Of a stretch of 64,000 nt of DNA, positions 1 to 11,195 are shown in pieces; position 1 is the first letter of the stretch; each line of letters opens with the position of its first letter. The DNA lies in NCBI GenBank assembly GCA_022570795.1, contig JAKUDP010000017.1:496001-560000 (forward strand), written 5' to 3'. The notes under the pieces are model-generated. The model was not told the DNA's origin, did no database searches, and saw only the letters and a program-made list of their open reading frames with translations. The translations under genes were made by a program, and so were the position numbers. This DNA is from Sphaerulina vaccinii. Its lineage: Eukaryota; Ascomycota; Dothideomycetes; Mycosphaerellales; Mycosphaerellaceae.

Positions 1-3000
1 CACCACCTCGACCGTCGCAGTCTACTCCAGCTGTGAATCAGCATGTTCAACGAGTGCCATCAGCTGTGGTCCAACAGCCACAGCGATCTTCCTCGCAGCA
101 GACTAATGCACAGTCGATGCCAACGCCCCAGCGTCCTACATCTGTCCAACAAGGCACTCCGCTGGTGCAACAGAACGGAACGAGTCAGCAGCAGAAGACT
201 GGACCTGTTCCTCTCGTGCCGTACATCCCAAGATCGTCGCAAACTTCTCAGCATCAGCCGAGCGCTAGTCAGCAGGATGAACTATCCATGCCCATCACGA
301 AACATGCCACGCCGCAGCATGTCAAGGCATATGTTCCCATCCAGAAGATGACTCCTGCGCAACGTGCTGAGTACCAGCGAGTACCAGATCAAACGCCAGC
401 CAGCACTGTAGCTAGGAACCAGAGTGCCTACCTTACGAATGGATCTCGTGCAAATGCCGATCAGCGATACAAAGCTGATCAGGCCCTGGAAATTCTGCAA
501 AACCAGCTGGAGTCGATCTTTGCAGCCGAGGATCAGATGCAACCCGACACATCCGAGGACGTGTCGATACGCGAAAGCACGCTTTTCAGCATACGTGATA
601 CCGAAGAAGGAAGTGCACTTATCCTGCAAGCTGATGCGCAGTCAAGGCTGGATCTCGCCTTTAAGAAAGTCGTGTCCGTCAATCGCCTTGTTTTCGTGGA
701 AGTCGATACCCTCGCTCGTGTACAACGCATATGCGAACGCTCTTTGGCCGCACTGCATTCTGGATCGCTGGAACTTGGAGAAGACTGGTCTGCGGACGAT
801 ATCGCAGACTGGCTCGGCCGCGTCTCGAATGCGGAGAACGGCCTTATCGCAGCACGAACGCTCATGCGCATCATGGTAGGCGGAGCGCACCGCAAACAGC
901 TACAATCCGAAGATTGCCTGAAGAACGTCCTTGATGCCTTGAGGACGGTCGTTGAGGTGTGCATCATTCCTATTGTCCAGGAGCGTGCAAGTTTGTATGA
1001 CGATGTCAAAAGTAAGAAAGATGCTCCGACCAATCCCAAGTTCAGCATCGCAGCTAAGAGTCGCTCTGAGCTTCAGGCCTTAGTCGCTGCAGCAATCAAG
1101 CTCCTGCGGCAGTTAGGAGATCTGTTCGCCAAGACAGATGTCGATGAAAGTGGCGTTTCCAGCTTGCAATACATGTGCAAGACGCTCATCTTTACGGAGA
1201 ACGCGACCAATGAACGAGACTCTGTCCTCGGAATTCTGCAATTCGAGCAAATGCGAAAATTTGCGATGGATGTGACTTCCAAGATCTTCACCAAGTATAC
1301 GGAGCAACGCACCTTCATCATCGACGAGATCCTCATGTCATTGGAGAGGCTCCCAGCCAACAAGCAGAGTGCTCGACAGTATCGGCCAGCAGACGCGAAG
1401 CCTATTCAATTGGTCTCGGCCCTTTTCATGCGACTGGTACAGACGAGTGCAACTCCTAGCGAGAAGACGCTACGCCAGAAGACTGAAGCCGCAGACTCTG
1501 GTGACGAGCTTGGTGAGGAGTCGGAAGTCGCGGATTCGGAGTCTGAAGCAGAGTCCGAAGACTCTGAAAGCATCGCAGTCAAGAAGACCAAGTCGAAGGT
1601 CAAGAAGACTGCAGCTGACTTGTCGTCGTTCTACAAGCCATTACAGCAAGCTACTGTCGGCCATGCGAGTTACATTGTGAAAAGCTTGATTGGACGAGCC
1701 TCCCAGACGACCAAAGCAAGCGAGGAGCCATATCGCAAGCTTCTGGATATCTTTGTGGACGACTTCATCAATGTTCTCGGCCACAGCGACTGGCCTGCCG
1801 CCGAGGTCTTGCTTCTTGCGCTGGTTGCGCAGCTCGTCCAAATCATAGAAACTCCAAAGAGTCCCGCGCCTTCACGCACCTTGGCGCTAGAACTTCTCGG
1901 CGTCATCGGTTCTGGCATATCTGAGCTTGTTTCCTCGGTTCACAAGATGGCTTCAGCAACCGACGCGGACGATCGTGTTTCGGAGCACCTCGTCAAACTG
2001 GCAGACAGCTTCGCGCAAGGAGAAATGTCCATGGCGCAACTGACATCCTTCGATGGGCCTTTCCGCATCGTCGTCCATTACCTCCAGAGTCGAAACGTTG
2101 GAGACGATGCGCAACTGCTGACTGCACGCGGCTATCATCTGGTGCAGTGGGCAGACCAGGTATGCAACGCTGAGGACTCGACAACGAATGTGTCTCGAGA
2201 CCTTCAGGACAAGATCTTGCATACCATGAAAGACATCAACTGGCTGGATGATCACCATCCTTTCCCAAAGCTAGCCACTGCTCATGGCAAGCTTGCAGCG
2301 AGGATCGTCACGGCGAATTCGAAGTTGTGCAAAGCTTTCGATCGCATCTTCAATATCATACTTGCAGCAATGAGAAGTGAGCAGCCGACAGTCCGAAGCC
2401 GCAGTCTCAAGAGTGTCACGACCTTGCTCGACCAGGATCCGGCAGTCCTTGATCGAAATGATTCCGTCCTCAAGCAAATTGTACATTGCATGGGCGACTC
2501 GTCTTCGCTCGTGCGAGATTCCGCGCTCATGCTCGTGCAGAAGTGCTGCCATCTGCGGCCTCGTCTCGAGCTCAGGATCTACGAGAAGGTGGTCGAGCGC
2601 ACCACGGATACTAGCTCGTCTGTCCGCAAGCGCGCGATGGCATTCTTGAAGCAGGTCTACTTGCACATTAAGGATGACAATAAAGTCCGAGCTAAGATCT
2701 CGAACGCTATGATTTCGCGTATTCACGATGTCGATGAGAGTGTAGCAGAGGCCGCGCGTGCTACAATCGAAGATATCTGGTTCTCTTCGTTCCGTGGTCG
2801 CAGGAGCGAGGGTCAACAAACTGTCGAGATGGCACTGCAAATGCGGTCCCATGCTGCTCTGATCATCCAGACAGTTGCCCTTGGAGATAATGTTGCCAAT
2901 GTCCTCGAAGCTTTGATCAAGAGTCTCCTGACCAAGTCCAAACAAGCTGTTGACAATGCCAAGATCTGCCGGTCTTTGGTTGCTATACTGTTCGAAGGCA

Positions 3001-5096
3001 GTATCGACAACAATGAGATTCCTGGAGCGCCCACACAAGGAGATATCTTGCAAACATTGACGGTATTTGCTCGCGCTGGACCTACACTGTTCACGACCGC
3101 CCAGCTTGAGCTTCTCGAGCCTTACACCAAGAATCTGACGAACACGGACGACCTTGAAACCTGGCATTTTGTTGTCACGATTCTTCGATACACATTGCCG
3201 GTGCTGATGGACTTCAAACCGGACTTTCTGCGTGACCTGCAGAACAACTTGCTGAAGAGTGTGACGGCCATACCTCCAGAAGAGTTGTCAGTGGTCGCCC
3301 CATGTCTGTGGACGATTGATGGTCTGATGAGCAACACTGAACGCCTGGTCAAGTTCCTCATATCTGTCATGGTTCAAGTTACAGCTCGTCAAGGTATGGA
3401 CTTGCGCGATGAGAAGAACCAAGCTCACGTCAAGAACTTGAAGAAGTTGCTACCTATGATCGGCCAATTCGGCAAAGCATGTCATCTTGATGCTCTGCTG
3501 GCAGACTTCAAAGCCAACCCAAAGCTGAACAAGTACAAGGGCACTTCTGTTGCTGAGATGATGGTCGAGCTATGCTGCAAGTTTACGAGTCCGTCGCACC
3601 CTGTGTCGGTGCGAGAGGCCGCTCTCGAGGCCACACTGGCCATCTGTCAGCGCTATGCTACGAACTATATGCGGGAAGATGTTGTCAACGCCATACAGCT
3701 TGTCTTCGATGGGCAAGAGCAGTCACTGGAGCAAGTCTTGCTGACCGGCTTGGAGGCATTGTTCAAGTCTGGCGAGAAAGGCGAAGACGATCCCGATGCA
3801 CCTGAACTGGGCAGTGGTATTGCGACCGGATCTCAGCGACTCGGTGGCACATATCAAGCCACTGGCTTTGACACTGCTTCCTCGTCCCTGACCTCAAGAT
3901 TCTTGAAGAAGCACTTCGTACGCATCGCACTTGGGTCAACGAACGACACCGCCGTTACAGCAGCTCGCATCATCGTAAGCATCAACACACAAGGCTTCGG
4001 TGCTCCTGGCGACACTGCAACTACACTCGTAGCTTTGCAGACCAGCTCGAACACGACGATCGCCAAGATGGCCTACTCGTCCTACAAGGAAGCATGGTTG
4101 AAACACGAAAGTACACTGGAGAAGACGCTGCTAAAGTCTGTACAGGAGGCTTTCCAGTATCAGAAGACAGTGATGCGAAACACGTCTGGATTTACTGGAC
4201 ATCCTCCAACGTCAAAGCTGCACTATTTCTGGGAGATATTGAAGACTGGTAGTGTCAAGTCTCGCAGGAAGTTCTTCACTCATCTGTGTGCTGCTATGGA
4301 TTTCGACCCAGCAAAGATGACTGCCATTCCTGAGCTCTCGCAGCACCTCGAATTCGTGCGCTTCTCTGCCGAAAGTATCGCTTTCCTCGACTACGAGAAG
4401 ACGGATGATGTGCTCCTGATCCTGTCCTCCTCGGAGAAAGTGTTCTCGGGAACTGGCAACATCATCGCACAAGCTATCGAGAACGATGTCTTCCGACTTC
4501 AAGTGCCGATATCTTCCACTGCGATGTCCAGTGGAACTTCTGATGAGGTCTCTGCTGCACCTGCGGCACCTGTTGCTACTGGTCCTGCTCCAATTTCAGC
4601 CGCACGCCTACAGCAGCTCGCAATATCTGGCCAAATCCTGTCGCTTGTCCAGGACACTCGCTCGTACATCCAACGTCTGTGGCAATGTAAGAAGTATGCC
4701 AACAAGCCGAAGCTCGCCGCCAAAGATGCGGGTAGTAAACCATCCAAAGCGACGAATGCTCCAGCTCTTGCCGATGCCTTCCAGAACCGCGTCACGAGCA
4801 TCATGAACGGCGCAGCGGACCCTCTGAGCCAACATGCGATGTGTTCTGCTTTCGTAGAACTGATGTCAGTCGACAGTGAGGTCAAGGTTAGGGAAGATGA
4901 CGACGAGGATGCAGATGCGGTGGACGATGATGACGCTCGTAGCGAGGGCAGTACTCCTGGTCCGAGAGGCAAGAAGAGAAAGTATATGGATGGTTCTCAT
5001 GCAAAGGGACCGGCCAAGAAGAGAGGGAGACCAAGGAAGGGTAGTGCTGCTAAGGTCACGTTCGAGGATGATGAGGACGCGGCTGGGTGGGAGTAG
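1..5096 (+). CDS. SCC2: Sister chromatid cohesion protein 2 (cohesin loader Scc2/Mis4/Nipped-B), 5' partial
   Basis: This is the loader that, with Scc4/Mau2, places cohesin on chromosomes in the nucleus. The frame is open from the first bases of the window with no in-frame ATG at the edge, so the N-terminus lies outside; about 1,697 codons are visible as one uninterrupted exon. The N-terminal part is Gln/Pro/Ser-rich and disordered. A Glu/Ser-rich acidic patch lies near 1490-1570, and HEAT repeats typical of the family lie near 2370-2790. The conserved C-terminal Nipped-B region is near 3600-4200. The tail (about 4965-5096) is basic, with a KKRGRPRKG sequence resembling an AT-hook or nuclear signal, then acidic. 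The family assignment rests on the HEAT and C-terminal blocks. It is a housekeeping gene and probably marks the conserved flank of the accessory region. Confidence 0.9.
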   Translation, partial: PPRPSQSTPAVNQHVQRVPSAVVQQPQRSSSQQTNAQSMPTPQRPTSVQQGTPLVQQNGTSQQQKTGPVPLVPYIPRSSQTSQHQPSASQQDELSMPITKHATPQHVKAYVPIQKMTPAQRAEYQRVPDQTPASTVARNQSAYLTNGSRANADQRYKADQALEILQNQLESIFAAEDQMQPDTSEDVSIRESTLFSIRDTEEGSALILQADAQSRLDLAFKKVVSVNRLVFVEVDTLARVQRICERSLAALHSGSLELGEDWSADDIADWLGRVSNAENGLIAARTLMRIMVGGAHRKQLQSEDCLKNVLDALRTVVEVCIIPIVQERASLYDDVKSKKDAPTNPKFSIAAKSRSELQALVAAAIKLLRQLGDLFAKTDVDESGVSSLQYMCKTLIFTENATNERDSVLGILQFEQMRKFAMDVTSKIFTKYTEQRTFIIDEILMSLERLPANKQSARQYRPADAKPIQLVSALFMRLVQTSATPSEKTLRQKTEAADSGDELGEESEVADSESEAESEDSESIAVKKTKSKVKKTAADLSSFYKPLQQATVGHASYIVKSLIGRASQTTKASEEPYRKLLDIFVDDFINVLGHSDWPAAEVLLLALVAQLVQIIETPKSPAPSRTLALELLGVIGSGISELVSSVHKMASATDADDRVSEHLVKLADSFAQGEMSMAQLTSFDGPFRIVVHYLQSRNVGDDAQLLTARGYHLVQWADQVCNAEDSTTNVSRDLQDKILHTMKDINWLDDHHPFPKLATAHGKLAARIVTANSKLCKAFDRIFNIILAAMRSEQPTVRSRSLKSVTTLLDQDPAVLDRNDSVLKQIVHCMGDSSSLVRDSALMLVQKCCHLRPRLELRIYEKVVERTTDTSSSVRKRAMAFLKQVYLHIKDDNKVRAKISNAMISRIHDVDESVAEAARATIEDIWFSSFRGRRSEGQQTVEMALQMRSHAALIIQTVALGDNVANVLEALIKSLLTKSKQAVDNAKICRSLVAILFEGSIDNNEIPGAPTQGDILQTLTVFARAGPTLFTTAQLELLEPYTKNLTNTDDLETWHFVVTILRYTLPVLMDFKPDFLRDLQNNLLKSVTAIPPEELSVVAPCLWTIDGLMSNTERLVKFLISVMVQVTARQGMDLRDEKNQAHVKNLKKLLPMIGQFGKACHLDALLADFKANPKLNKYKGTSVAEMMVELCCKFTSPSHPVSVREAALEATLAICQRYATNYMREDVVNAIQLVFDGQEQSLEQVLLTGLEALFKSGEKGEDDPDAPELGSGIATGSQRLGGTYQATGFDTASSSLTSRFLKKHFVRIALGSTNDTAVTAARIIVSINTQGFGAPGDTATTLVALQTSSNTTIAKMAYSSYKEAWLKHESTLEKTLLKSVQEAFQYQKTVMRNTSGFTGHPPTSKLHYFWEILKTGSVKSRRKFFTHLCAAMDFDPAKMTAIPELSQHLEFVRFSAESIAFLDYEKTDDVLLILSSSEKVFSGTGNIIAQAIENDVFRLQVPISSTAMSSGTSDEVSAAPAAPVATGPAPISAARLQQLAISGQILSLVQDTRSYIQRLWQCKKYANKPKLAAKDAGSKPSKATNAPALADAFQNRVTSIMNGAADPLSQHAMCSAFVELMSVDSEVKVREDDDEDADAVDDDDARSEGSTPGPRGKKRKYMDGSHAKGPAKKRGRPRKGSAAKVTFEDDEDAAGWE

Positions 5097-5572
5097 AATT
5101 CGCCATCAGCTCGATCTGATCGTCCGAGACGGTCTGGGCGTCAGCGACGAGCTCCACGAGTGCAAGAAGACGACGACGCCTACGACTCTGCAATGGAGGA
5201 CTGATGCCGCTATCACGCTCATTCATGCTACCGCAGCAGAGCGAGCGTCTCAGCTCTTGGTGCATGGTACAGGCGGCGTTAAGGGATGTGCAAGGAGAAA
5301 AGAAAAAAGTGGAATCGACGCGATGAGCTTTACAGCTTCAGATGTGTATTGATAATTGCTTGGTGCTGGAAGTGTTTATAGCAGAGATACCCAGACTCGC
5401 ATAGATTACGAAACCTCTCATTTCGTATACAGAGACCCACAGTCTTCGTTTAAAGTCTTGATCCCATCAAACTCCAAACATGCTTCATTGATCAGTGCCC
5501 GGTCCTGACTGGCAAGATCCGCTGTTGTGCTTACCAAACACATTCCCCATCTACTCGGATTATCTCTCTGCT
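5097..5572. other. Convergent intergenic region
   Basis: This stretch lies between the ends of the SCC2 gene and the acyltransferase gene, which face each other. It should hold both 3' untranslated regions. I see no coding frame with family resemblance and no clear repeat. Confidence 0.5.
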
Positions 5573-6944
5573 TCAAAGGCGCGACATAATAGCCCGCGTA
5601 GGAGATCCAAATGGAAACACAGGAACACCCGTAGTAAGTCGATTCGTAGGATAAAACCACCCCGGCGTAATCCAAACCATCCACAAACAAAGCCAGGCCT
5701 TGCCGACCCAAAAATGCCAAGCTGGCGTCGCCTTTTTCTCATCATCTCCTTGGTGGTAACGACGATTCCATAGATAAGATACCAGATCTTCAGCCATGAT
5801 GGCGCCTGCTTGTGCGGTATAGTAGAAGAAAGATCCATCTTCAGAGAAAGGAACGCCGGCTCCGACTTCTCCTACGATGTGGAAAAGACCGGAGGCGATG
5901 AATGTTAGCCAGATTAGAGCGTAGCGTCGTAGTAAAGAGCCTTTGGGCAGATGCAAGATATCGTCTACGATGGACTTGCTAGGTGTGTAGATTCGATCTT
6001 TCATTGATACGTGCCAGAAGTGACTGTTGGTCGAACGAGTATTATTAGCGACGTCTCAGGCAAGACCTTTTGAGAAGTACTTACCTCCAGAATCTTCTGA
6101 CAGAGTATGGAAACCCATGGTCATAATTGAAGGCAGGTTTCCATCGACTGGGCTCAGAAAGGCCTGTTGCAACTGATATGAAACCTACCACTCCGAAAGT
6201 GATAGTCAGTAAGCCAACATTGCTCGCATAAAGCAGTGCGACTATGATCGTCCTTTCGAACAGTTCCGCGATAGTGATTTCGTGCAAGCGGGAGAAGAAT
6301 GGTACGCGGCTTTGTGCGAATACTGGATTCGGTTCTGTGCCTGAGAAGTAGGATACAACATCCATGATTAGGAAATTGATGAGTACTATCGTTCCGGTTC
6401 GTAATAGGAATTGCTTCTTGGTTGGTGCGATGTTGTTCTTGTATTGTGCTACACCGCCGACTTCGTAAGGTGTGCCGCAGTATCGGAAACTGTAGGCTGC
6501 ATAGAGTCCGAATTTCAATCTAGCCAGCCAGGATGATGATTCTTCTTCTGTCGAAGTAGATTTTGATGACGGAAAGACTTTCTCCCTATCCTCGAAGCTC
6601 CAGCCTCGAATGAGAACGAGTGAAATGTATTGGAGGAGTTGACTTGCTGCGCCGAGTGGGACGACGATCATCAAGACCGCTGAGCTGGTCACAGGGTTGT
6701 CTTTGTATATTGCCAGTCCGAGTAGAGTGAACAGGAGTACAGGAAGGAAGAGACCAAGGCGCAGTGCGGAGTTTCGTGAGGTAAAGCCTAGTGCGAAGAT
6801 CAGTAGAAGTTGCTGAGCGCCTAGTAGTAGAAGGCTCGCAGAAGTTCCGGATGGTAATGCAGTGAAGGAGCTGTCGATCGAAGAGCGGTATCTGAATAGG
6901 CCGCCAAGTGGAGGGAGAACGAGATGCTGAATCTTGGAGTCCAT
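5573..6944 (-). CDS. Membrane-bound O-acyltransferase, wax-synthase-like (MBOAT_2 type)
   Basis: There are two exons on the minus strand, 6944-6085 and 6023-5573, with a 61-bp intron (6024-6084, GTAAGT..CAG). They give 436 residues. Splicing creates the segment RRFWSHFWHVS, which matches the FWgrfWH-type motif of fungal wax-synthase/TRI7-like acyltransferases, and its His is the expected catalytic residue. Many hydrophobic segments mark a polytopic membrane protein, presumably in the ER, moving an acyl group from acyl-CoA to an alcohol. I chose the start at 6944 because a TATAAAG box lies 60 bp upstream; an in-frame upstream ATG at 7043 would add 33 residues but lies before that box. The substrate cannot be read from sequence. 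It sits well outside the diterpene cluster, but O-acylation of a terpenoid is possible. Confidence 0.75.
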
Positions 6945-7003
6945 GTTGAGGAAAGGCCGGAGTGTGTTGATGAGCTTCGAGCCTGAGCAGAGCAGACTGG
7001 CCT

Positions 7004-7010
7004 CTTTATA
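7004..7010 (-). promoter_or_regulatory. TATA box of the acyltransferase gene
   Basis: TATAAAG on the minus strand, about 60 bp before the chosen ATG at 6944. It supports the shorter start. Confidence 0.45.
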
Positions 7011-7775
7011 CAAGCCCAAGAGTCTAATGTACCAATGATGCATATTCTGGACTCTCCGACAGCGTTTGAGCTGTGATTTACGATATGCTGCGTTCTTCTG
7101 GAGAGAAAACTCGAGGTATAATAGTCATCGTTGACGTCAACAACAGTGGTCGATACCAGTGCATCGGTAACGAAATCGAACTGCTGGCCCAGAATGTAGT
7201 AGGACAGCTCGATCATCGGCTCTTCTGCCACGAAAATAGCGTTATCGACCTCGCTAAGCGTATCACCGGAGCAGGCTCTCGGGTTATTCACCGTCAGCGT
7301 GGCTCACTGTTGGTCGCCACCCAGTCACTGGCCACGGTCATTAACCATCGTAGAGGCCCCTTGACTGACATGCGAGGTCTGCTTGGTTCACGTGCACGCT
7401 CACTGCATGTGACATGACAAGGTCTTGGCGATAAGATTCGTCCTCCGAGGGATCGTGTGGGATCGTCTCAAGAGAAAGGAGGAAGGAGGTCTTTGCGTTC
7501 GGAATCCGGTCTAAACATCGAGATTTTGCTGCAGTAGTGATTGAGGTAGCGCTAGCTTCCAGTATATGGTCTTGAGATGCCTTCGCTACTTCTTCTCGTA
7601 GCAGAAGTTCCTTCGCTGTCCACGCTCGCAGTTGGAGTACCAAGGACGACAGCGTGGGAGATTGAGGCCTCTTCGCAATCAATCGCCTACATCGTAGTAA
7701 GTATACCTCGCAGTCGCGACTGAATTGGATTATATCTCTTTCATCGAGCTGACTGTATCAGACAGAGCACCAACC
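7011..7775. other. Divergent promoter region, acyltransferase / DUF4267 gene
   Basis: This region separates two divergent genes. A TATATC sequence near 7731 precedes the DUF4267 start. Open frames here have no family resemblance and lack plausible composition, and I see no other structure. Confidence 0.4.
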
Positions 7776-8180
7776 ATGGCTTCGCCACTCCTCTATTCTC
7801 AATCGGCCTCTTTGGCCAACACAGCAGCAGTGGGAGCACTCTTCTCTCTCGCTCTCGGAGTCGTGGGAACAGTGAGTCCGGGGAGCGCATTCAAGCTCTT
7901 CGACTTCACACCACCGTCACAGGGAGAAGACCGCAAGCTGGCCACGAACCTCTTCTTGTTCTGGGGCTCTCGAGACTTGTACATGGGTGTAACGACGCTC
8001 GCAGCATATTTGGTGGGCGAGTATAAGTCACTGGGATATATGTATCTTGCTGCGGCTGGTGTTGCGTTTACAGATGTCGTTCAGAGCAGAAGACAGCTCG
8101 ACAAGATTGTGTGGAAGCACGGCGTTGCAGTACCGATCGCCATTGTCATTGGCGGAGCTTTGCTGGGATGGTTTGATTGA
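7776..8180 (+). CDS. Small integral membrane protein of the DUF4267 family
   Basis: Single exon of 134 residues. The start at 7776 is in a strong ACCATGG context; an in-frame ATG at 7725 would add 17 residues but lies at the TATA-like sequence. The protein has about four hydrophobic segments: an N-terminal one in an Ala/Leu/Val-rich stretch, then a conserved-looking region around FWGSRDLYMG, one near YMYLAAAGVAF, and a C-terminal one near PIAIVIGGALLGW. This pattern fits the DUF4267 family of small fungal four-helix membrane proteins, whose biochemical role is unknown. It lies between the acyltransferase and acetyl-CoA synthetase genes, with no sign of a shared transcript. Confidence 0.7.
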   Translation: MASPLLYSQSASLANTAAVGALFSLALGVVGTVSPGSAFKLFDFTPPSQGEDRKLATNLFLFWGSRDLYMGVTTLAAYLVGEYKSLGYMYLAAAGVAFTDVVQSRRQLDKIVWKHGVAVPIAIVIGGALLGWFD

Positions 8181-8732
8181 GAGTAGATGTATATGGGTCG
8201 TAAAGTACTGAGTTATGCTGTTCTTCGCCATATCTTCTTCGCCCCGTGACCATGCTCATCGTCAGCATCGTGCTGTGTTGTTGTTAGCGACGAGAGTGTC
8301 CTTCGACAGGAGAACGAAATTGCCACCAGTTTTTCACGCCAAGACCGCATGTGAGATGACATCACGCGGTGAATAGGGCGACGCGTTGTTTTCGATCCAA
8401 CACGATCCCTCCGACATCAACCTCCATCATGAAAATCTCACCTGCCATAGGACTGTGGCGGACCATGTATGGCGGACGATGAAGGTCCCGCGAAGGCGTG
8501 GCCATTACCACCGCACGACGCTCCAAGGCTGCTGACATCCACTCCAGAGAGCTGTGCCCAGCACGATCTTGGAGTACCGAGCATGGCTGATCTGAGAGTC
8601 GTGGATGATTGTAATTGAAAGCACTTATACTCATGCTCATGGCGTAGAACAGGTTCTTATCTTTTCCCTGATATCTCTGCTAACTTCCTCGTCGATATCT
8701 GTGTCAAGATCTACATCTGATATCCATTGACC
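8181..8732. other. Upstream region of acetyl-CoA synthetase
   Basis: Contains the 3' end of the DUF4267 transcript and the promoter of the acetyl-CoA synthetase. No further gene is supported; the minus-strand frame at 8362-8640 shows no recognisable features. Confidence 0.4.
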
Positions 8733-11195
8733 ATGTCTACCGACATCCAGCAAGCCACTTCTGGCATACCAGAGTCGCACACAGCCGAAACGTATCCAGT
8801 GCCAGAAGCCTTTCTGAAGAACCATCCAAAGTACCCTCACATTGGGTCCTTGGCCGAGTACAAAGAGCTTTATCAAGAATCTATCACGAACCCGAACCAG
8901 TTCTGGGTATGTCTTCTGCATCTTTATTTGTGCTTGTCTCGAGGTTTGCTTACGATGTATTGCAGGCGAGACTAGCGCGCGAGTTCCTAACATGGGACCA
9001 AGACTTCAAGACTGTTCACACTGGATCGCTTGCGAACGGAGACAATGCGTGGTTTCACGAGGGTCGATTGAATGCTTCGTACAATTGCGTCGATCGTCAT
9101 GCTGCGAAGAACCCCGATAAGCCGGCTATCATCTACGAAGCCGATGAGCAAGATGGCATTGACGGGCGCACTGTTACCTATGGCGAGTTACTGCGAGAAG
9201 TGTCGAAACTTTCCTGGGTCTTGAAGTCGATGGGTGTGAGGAAAGGCGATACTGTTGCAATATATATGCCCATGGTCCCAGAGGCCTTGGTAGCATTCCT
9301 TGCATGCGCTCGCATTGGCGCAGTTCACTCGGTCGTGTTCGCCGGTAAGCATCTTCAAGCCAGACCCCAGGCAATACATAGCTTGAGGACTTGTTAACAT
9401 GATGCGATCAGGTTTCAGTGCCGGTGCGCTCCGCGACCGCATACTTGACGCACAATCGCACGTCGTGATCACATCAGACGAGGCCAGACGTGGAGGCAAG
9501 CTCATCAATACCAAGAGAATCGTGGATGAAGCCTTGGAAGGTTGCTCAGACGTCCGATCTCTAGTCTTTCAGCGGACTGGCGCACCGGTACCTTGGACCA
9601 GTGGTCGGGACGTCTGGTGGCACGAGGAAGCCGAGAAGTGGTAAGCAAAGCAAAGTGTTCGCATTCCACAGAACACGAACTAACAACTTATTCTGCACTT
9701 GCTAGGCCCGCATATTATCCTCCTGAGAGTATGAACTCCGAGGACCCAATGTTTCTTCTCTACACATCAGGCTCCACGGGCAAGCCTAAAGGCCTGATGC
9801 ACACCACTGCAGGTATGACATTGGAATCTATAACATGAAAAGCGAATCATCTGCTGACCATAATTCCTCGATTTACAGGCTATCTCCTCGGAGCTGCAGT
9901 AAGTGGCAAGTACACATTCGACATCCACGATGGAGACGTGTTCTTCTGTGGTGGAGACGTTGGCTGGATTACTGGCCACACTTACCTCGTCTATGCTCCT
10001 CTGCTTCTTGGAATCGCGACAGTCGTATACGAAGGCACACCTTCCTATCCAGACTTCGGAAGATACTGGTCGATCTGCAACAAGTACAATGTGACGCACT
10101 TCTATGTTGCTCCAACTGCTCTGCGACTTCTCAAGAGAGCTGGCGATGAGTGGGTGCAGCCCATGGAGTCCCTACGAGTGATGGGCTCTATTGGCGAGCC
10201 GATCGCACCGGAGGTATGGAAGTGGTATCACGATACTGTGGGTCGAAAGAAGGCCCACATCGTCGATGTAAGTTGTCCCTCTATACAGTGGACTGCCAGC
10301 TGAGGTATTGAAGCGCGAGGCTGATTAATGGACAGACTTACTTCCAGACGGAGACAGGTTCACACGCACTCACTCCACTAGCTGGTGTGACGCCCACCAA
10401 ACCAGGATCTGCTTGCCTCCCTCACTTTGGCATCGAATCCGCACTTATCGACCCGATCTCAGGCGAGGAGATCAGTGGCAATGATGTTGAAGGTATCGCT
10501 GCGAATCCATTTGCTCTCTTTGAATTTCTGCTAACGTTCTCCTAGGAGTCTTGGTGTTCAAGCAAGCATGGCCGTCAATGGCTCGCTCTGTTTGGGGCTC
10601 CCACAAGCGTTTCATGGATGTCTACCTCAACGTCTATCCAGGATACTACTTCACAGGAGATGGAGCTGCGCGAGACAAGGATGGATACTACTGGGTTCGT
10701 GGGCGTGTCGACGATGTGGTCAATGTAAGTCATCTCTGGACCATCTAAGCGATCAATCTCAGTTTACTGGCGAAACCCATACTGACACACATATAGGTCT
10801 CCGGCCACCGCCTCTCCACAGCAGAGATCGAAGCCGCTCTTCTCGAGCACACCAACGTCGCCGAAGCTGCAGCAGTAGGCATCAACGACGAACTCAGCGG
10901 ACAGGCAGTCAATGCCTTCGTTGCAATCAAGAATCAAGATGGCAAAGACATTAGTGATCTGAAAAAAGAGTTCATTCTTCAGGTTCGGAAGTCTATTGGA
11001 CCTTTCGCCGCGCCCAAAGAAGTGTTCATCGTGTCTGACCTGCCCAAGACACGCTCGGGGAAGATCATGAGGCGCATATTGAGAAAGATCTTGGCTGGAG
11101 AGATCGACCAGATTGGAGATACTACCACTCTTGTCGATCCGTCTGTTGTTGGGAAGATCATTGAGACTGTTAGAGAACAGCGAGGTGTAATGTAA
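8733..11195 (+). CDS. facA: Acetyl-CoA synthetase (AMP-forming)
   Basis: Makes acetyl-CoA from acetate, ATP and CoA through an acetyl-AMP intermediate. Eight exons: 8733-8906, 8966-9344, 9412-9640, 9706-9812, 9879-10267, 10336-10492, 10546-10724 and 10797-11195. They join in frame to 670 residues, the usual length of fungal FacA/ACS. Core motifs are TSGSTGKPKG in exon 4, a DTYFQTETG motif made at the exon 5/6 junction, YYFTGDGA in exon 7, and PKTRSGKIMRR in exon 8, whose Lys is the regulatory acetylation site of the family. No organelle signal is evident, so it is probably cytosolic. It is most likely the primary-metabolism enzyme. It lies just outside the diterpene cluster, whose pathway starts from acetyl-CoA. 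Confidence 0.92.

Noticed and set aside
2271..3167. 298-codon minus-strand open frame inside SCC2
   Set aside because: It is antisense to a well-supported coding exon, resembles no family and is explained by codon bias on the opposite strand.
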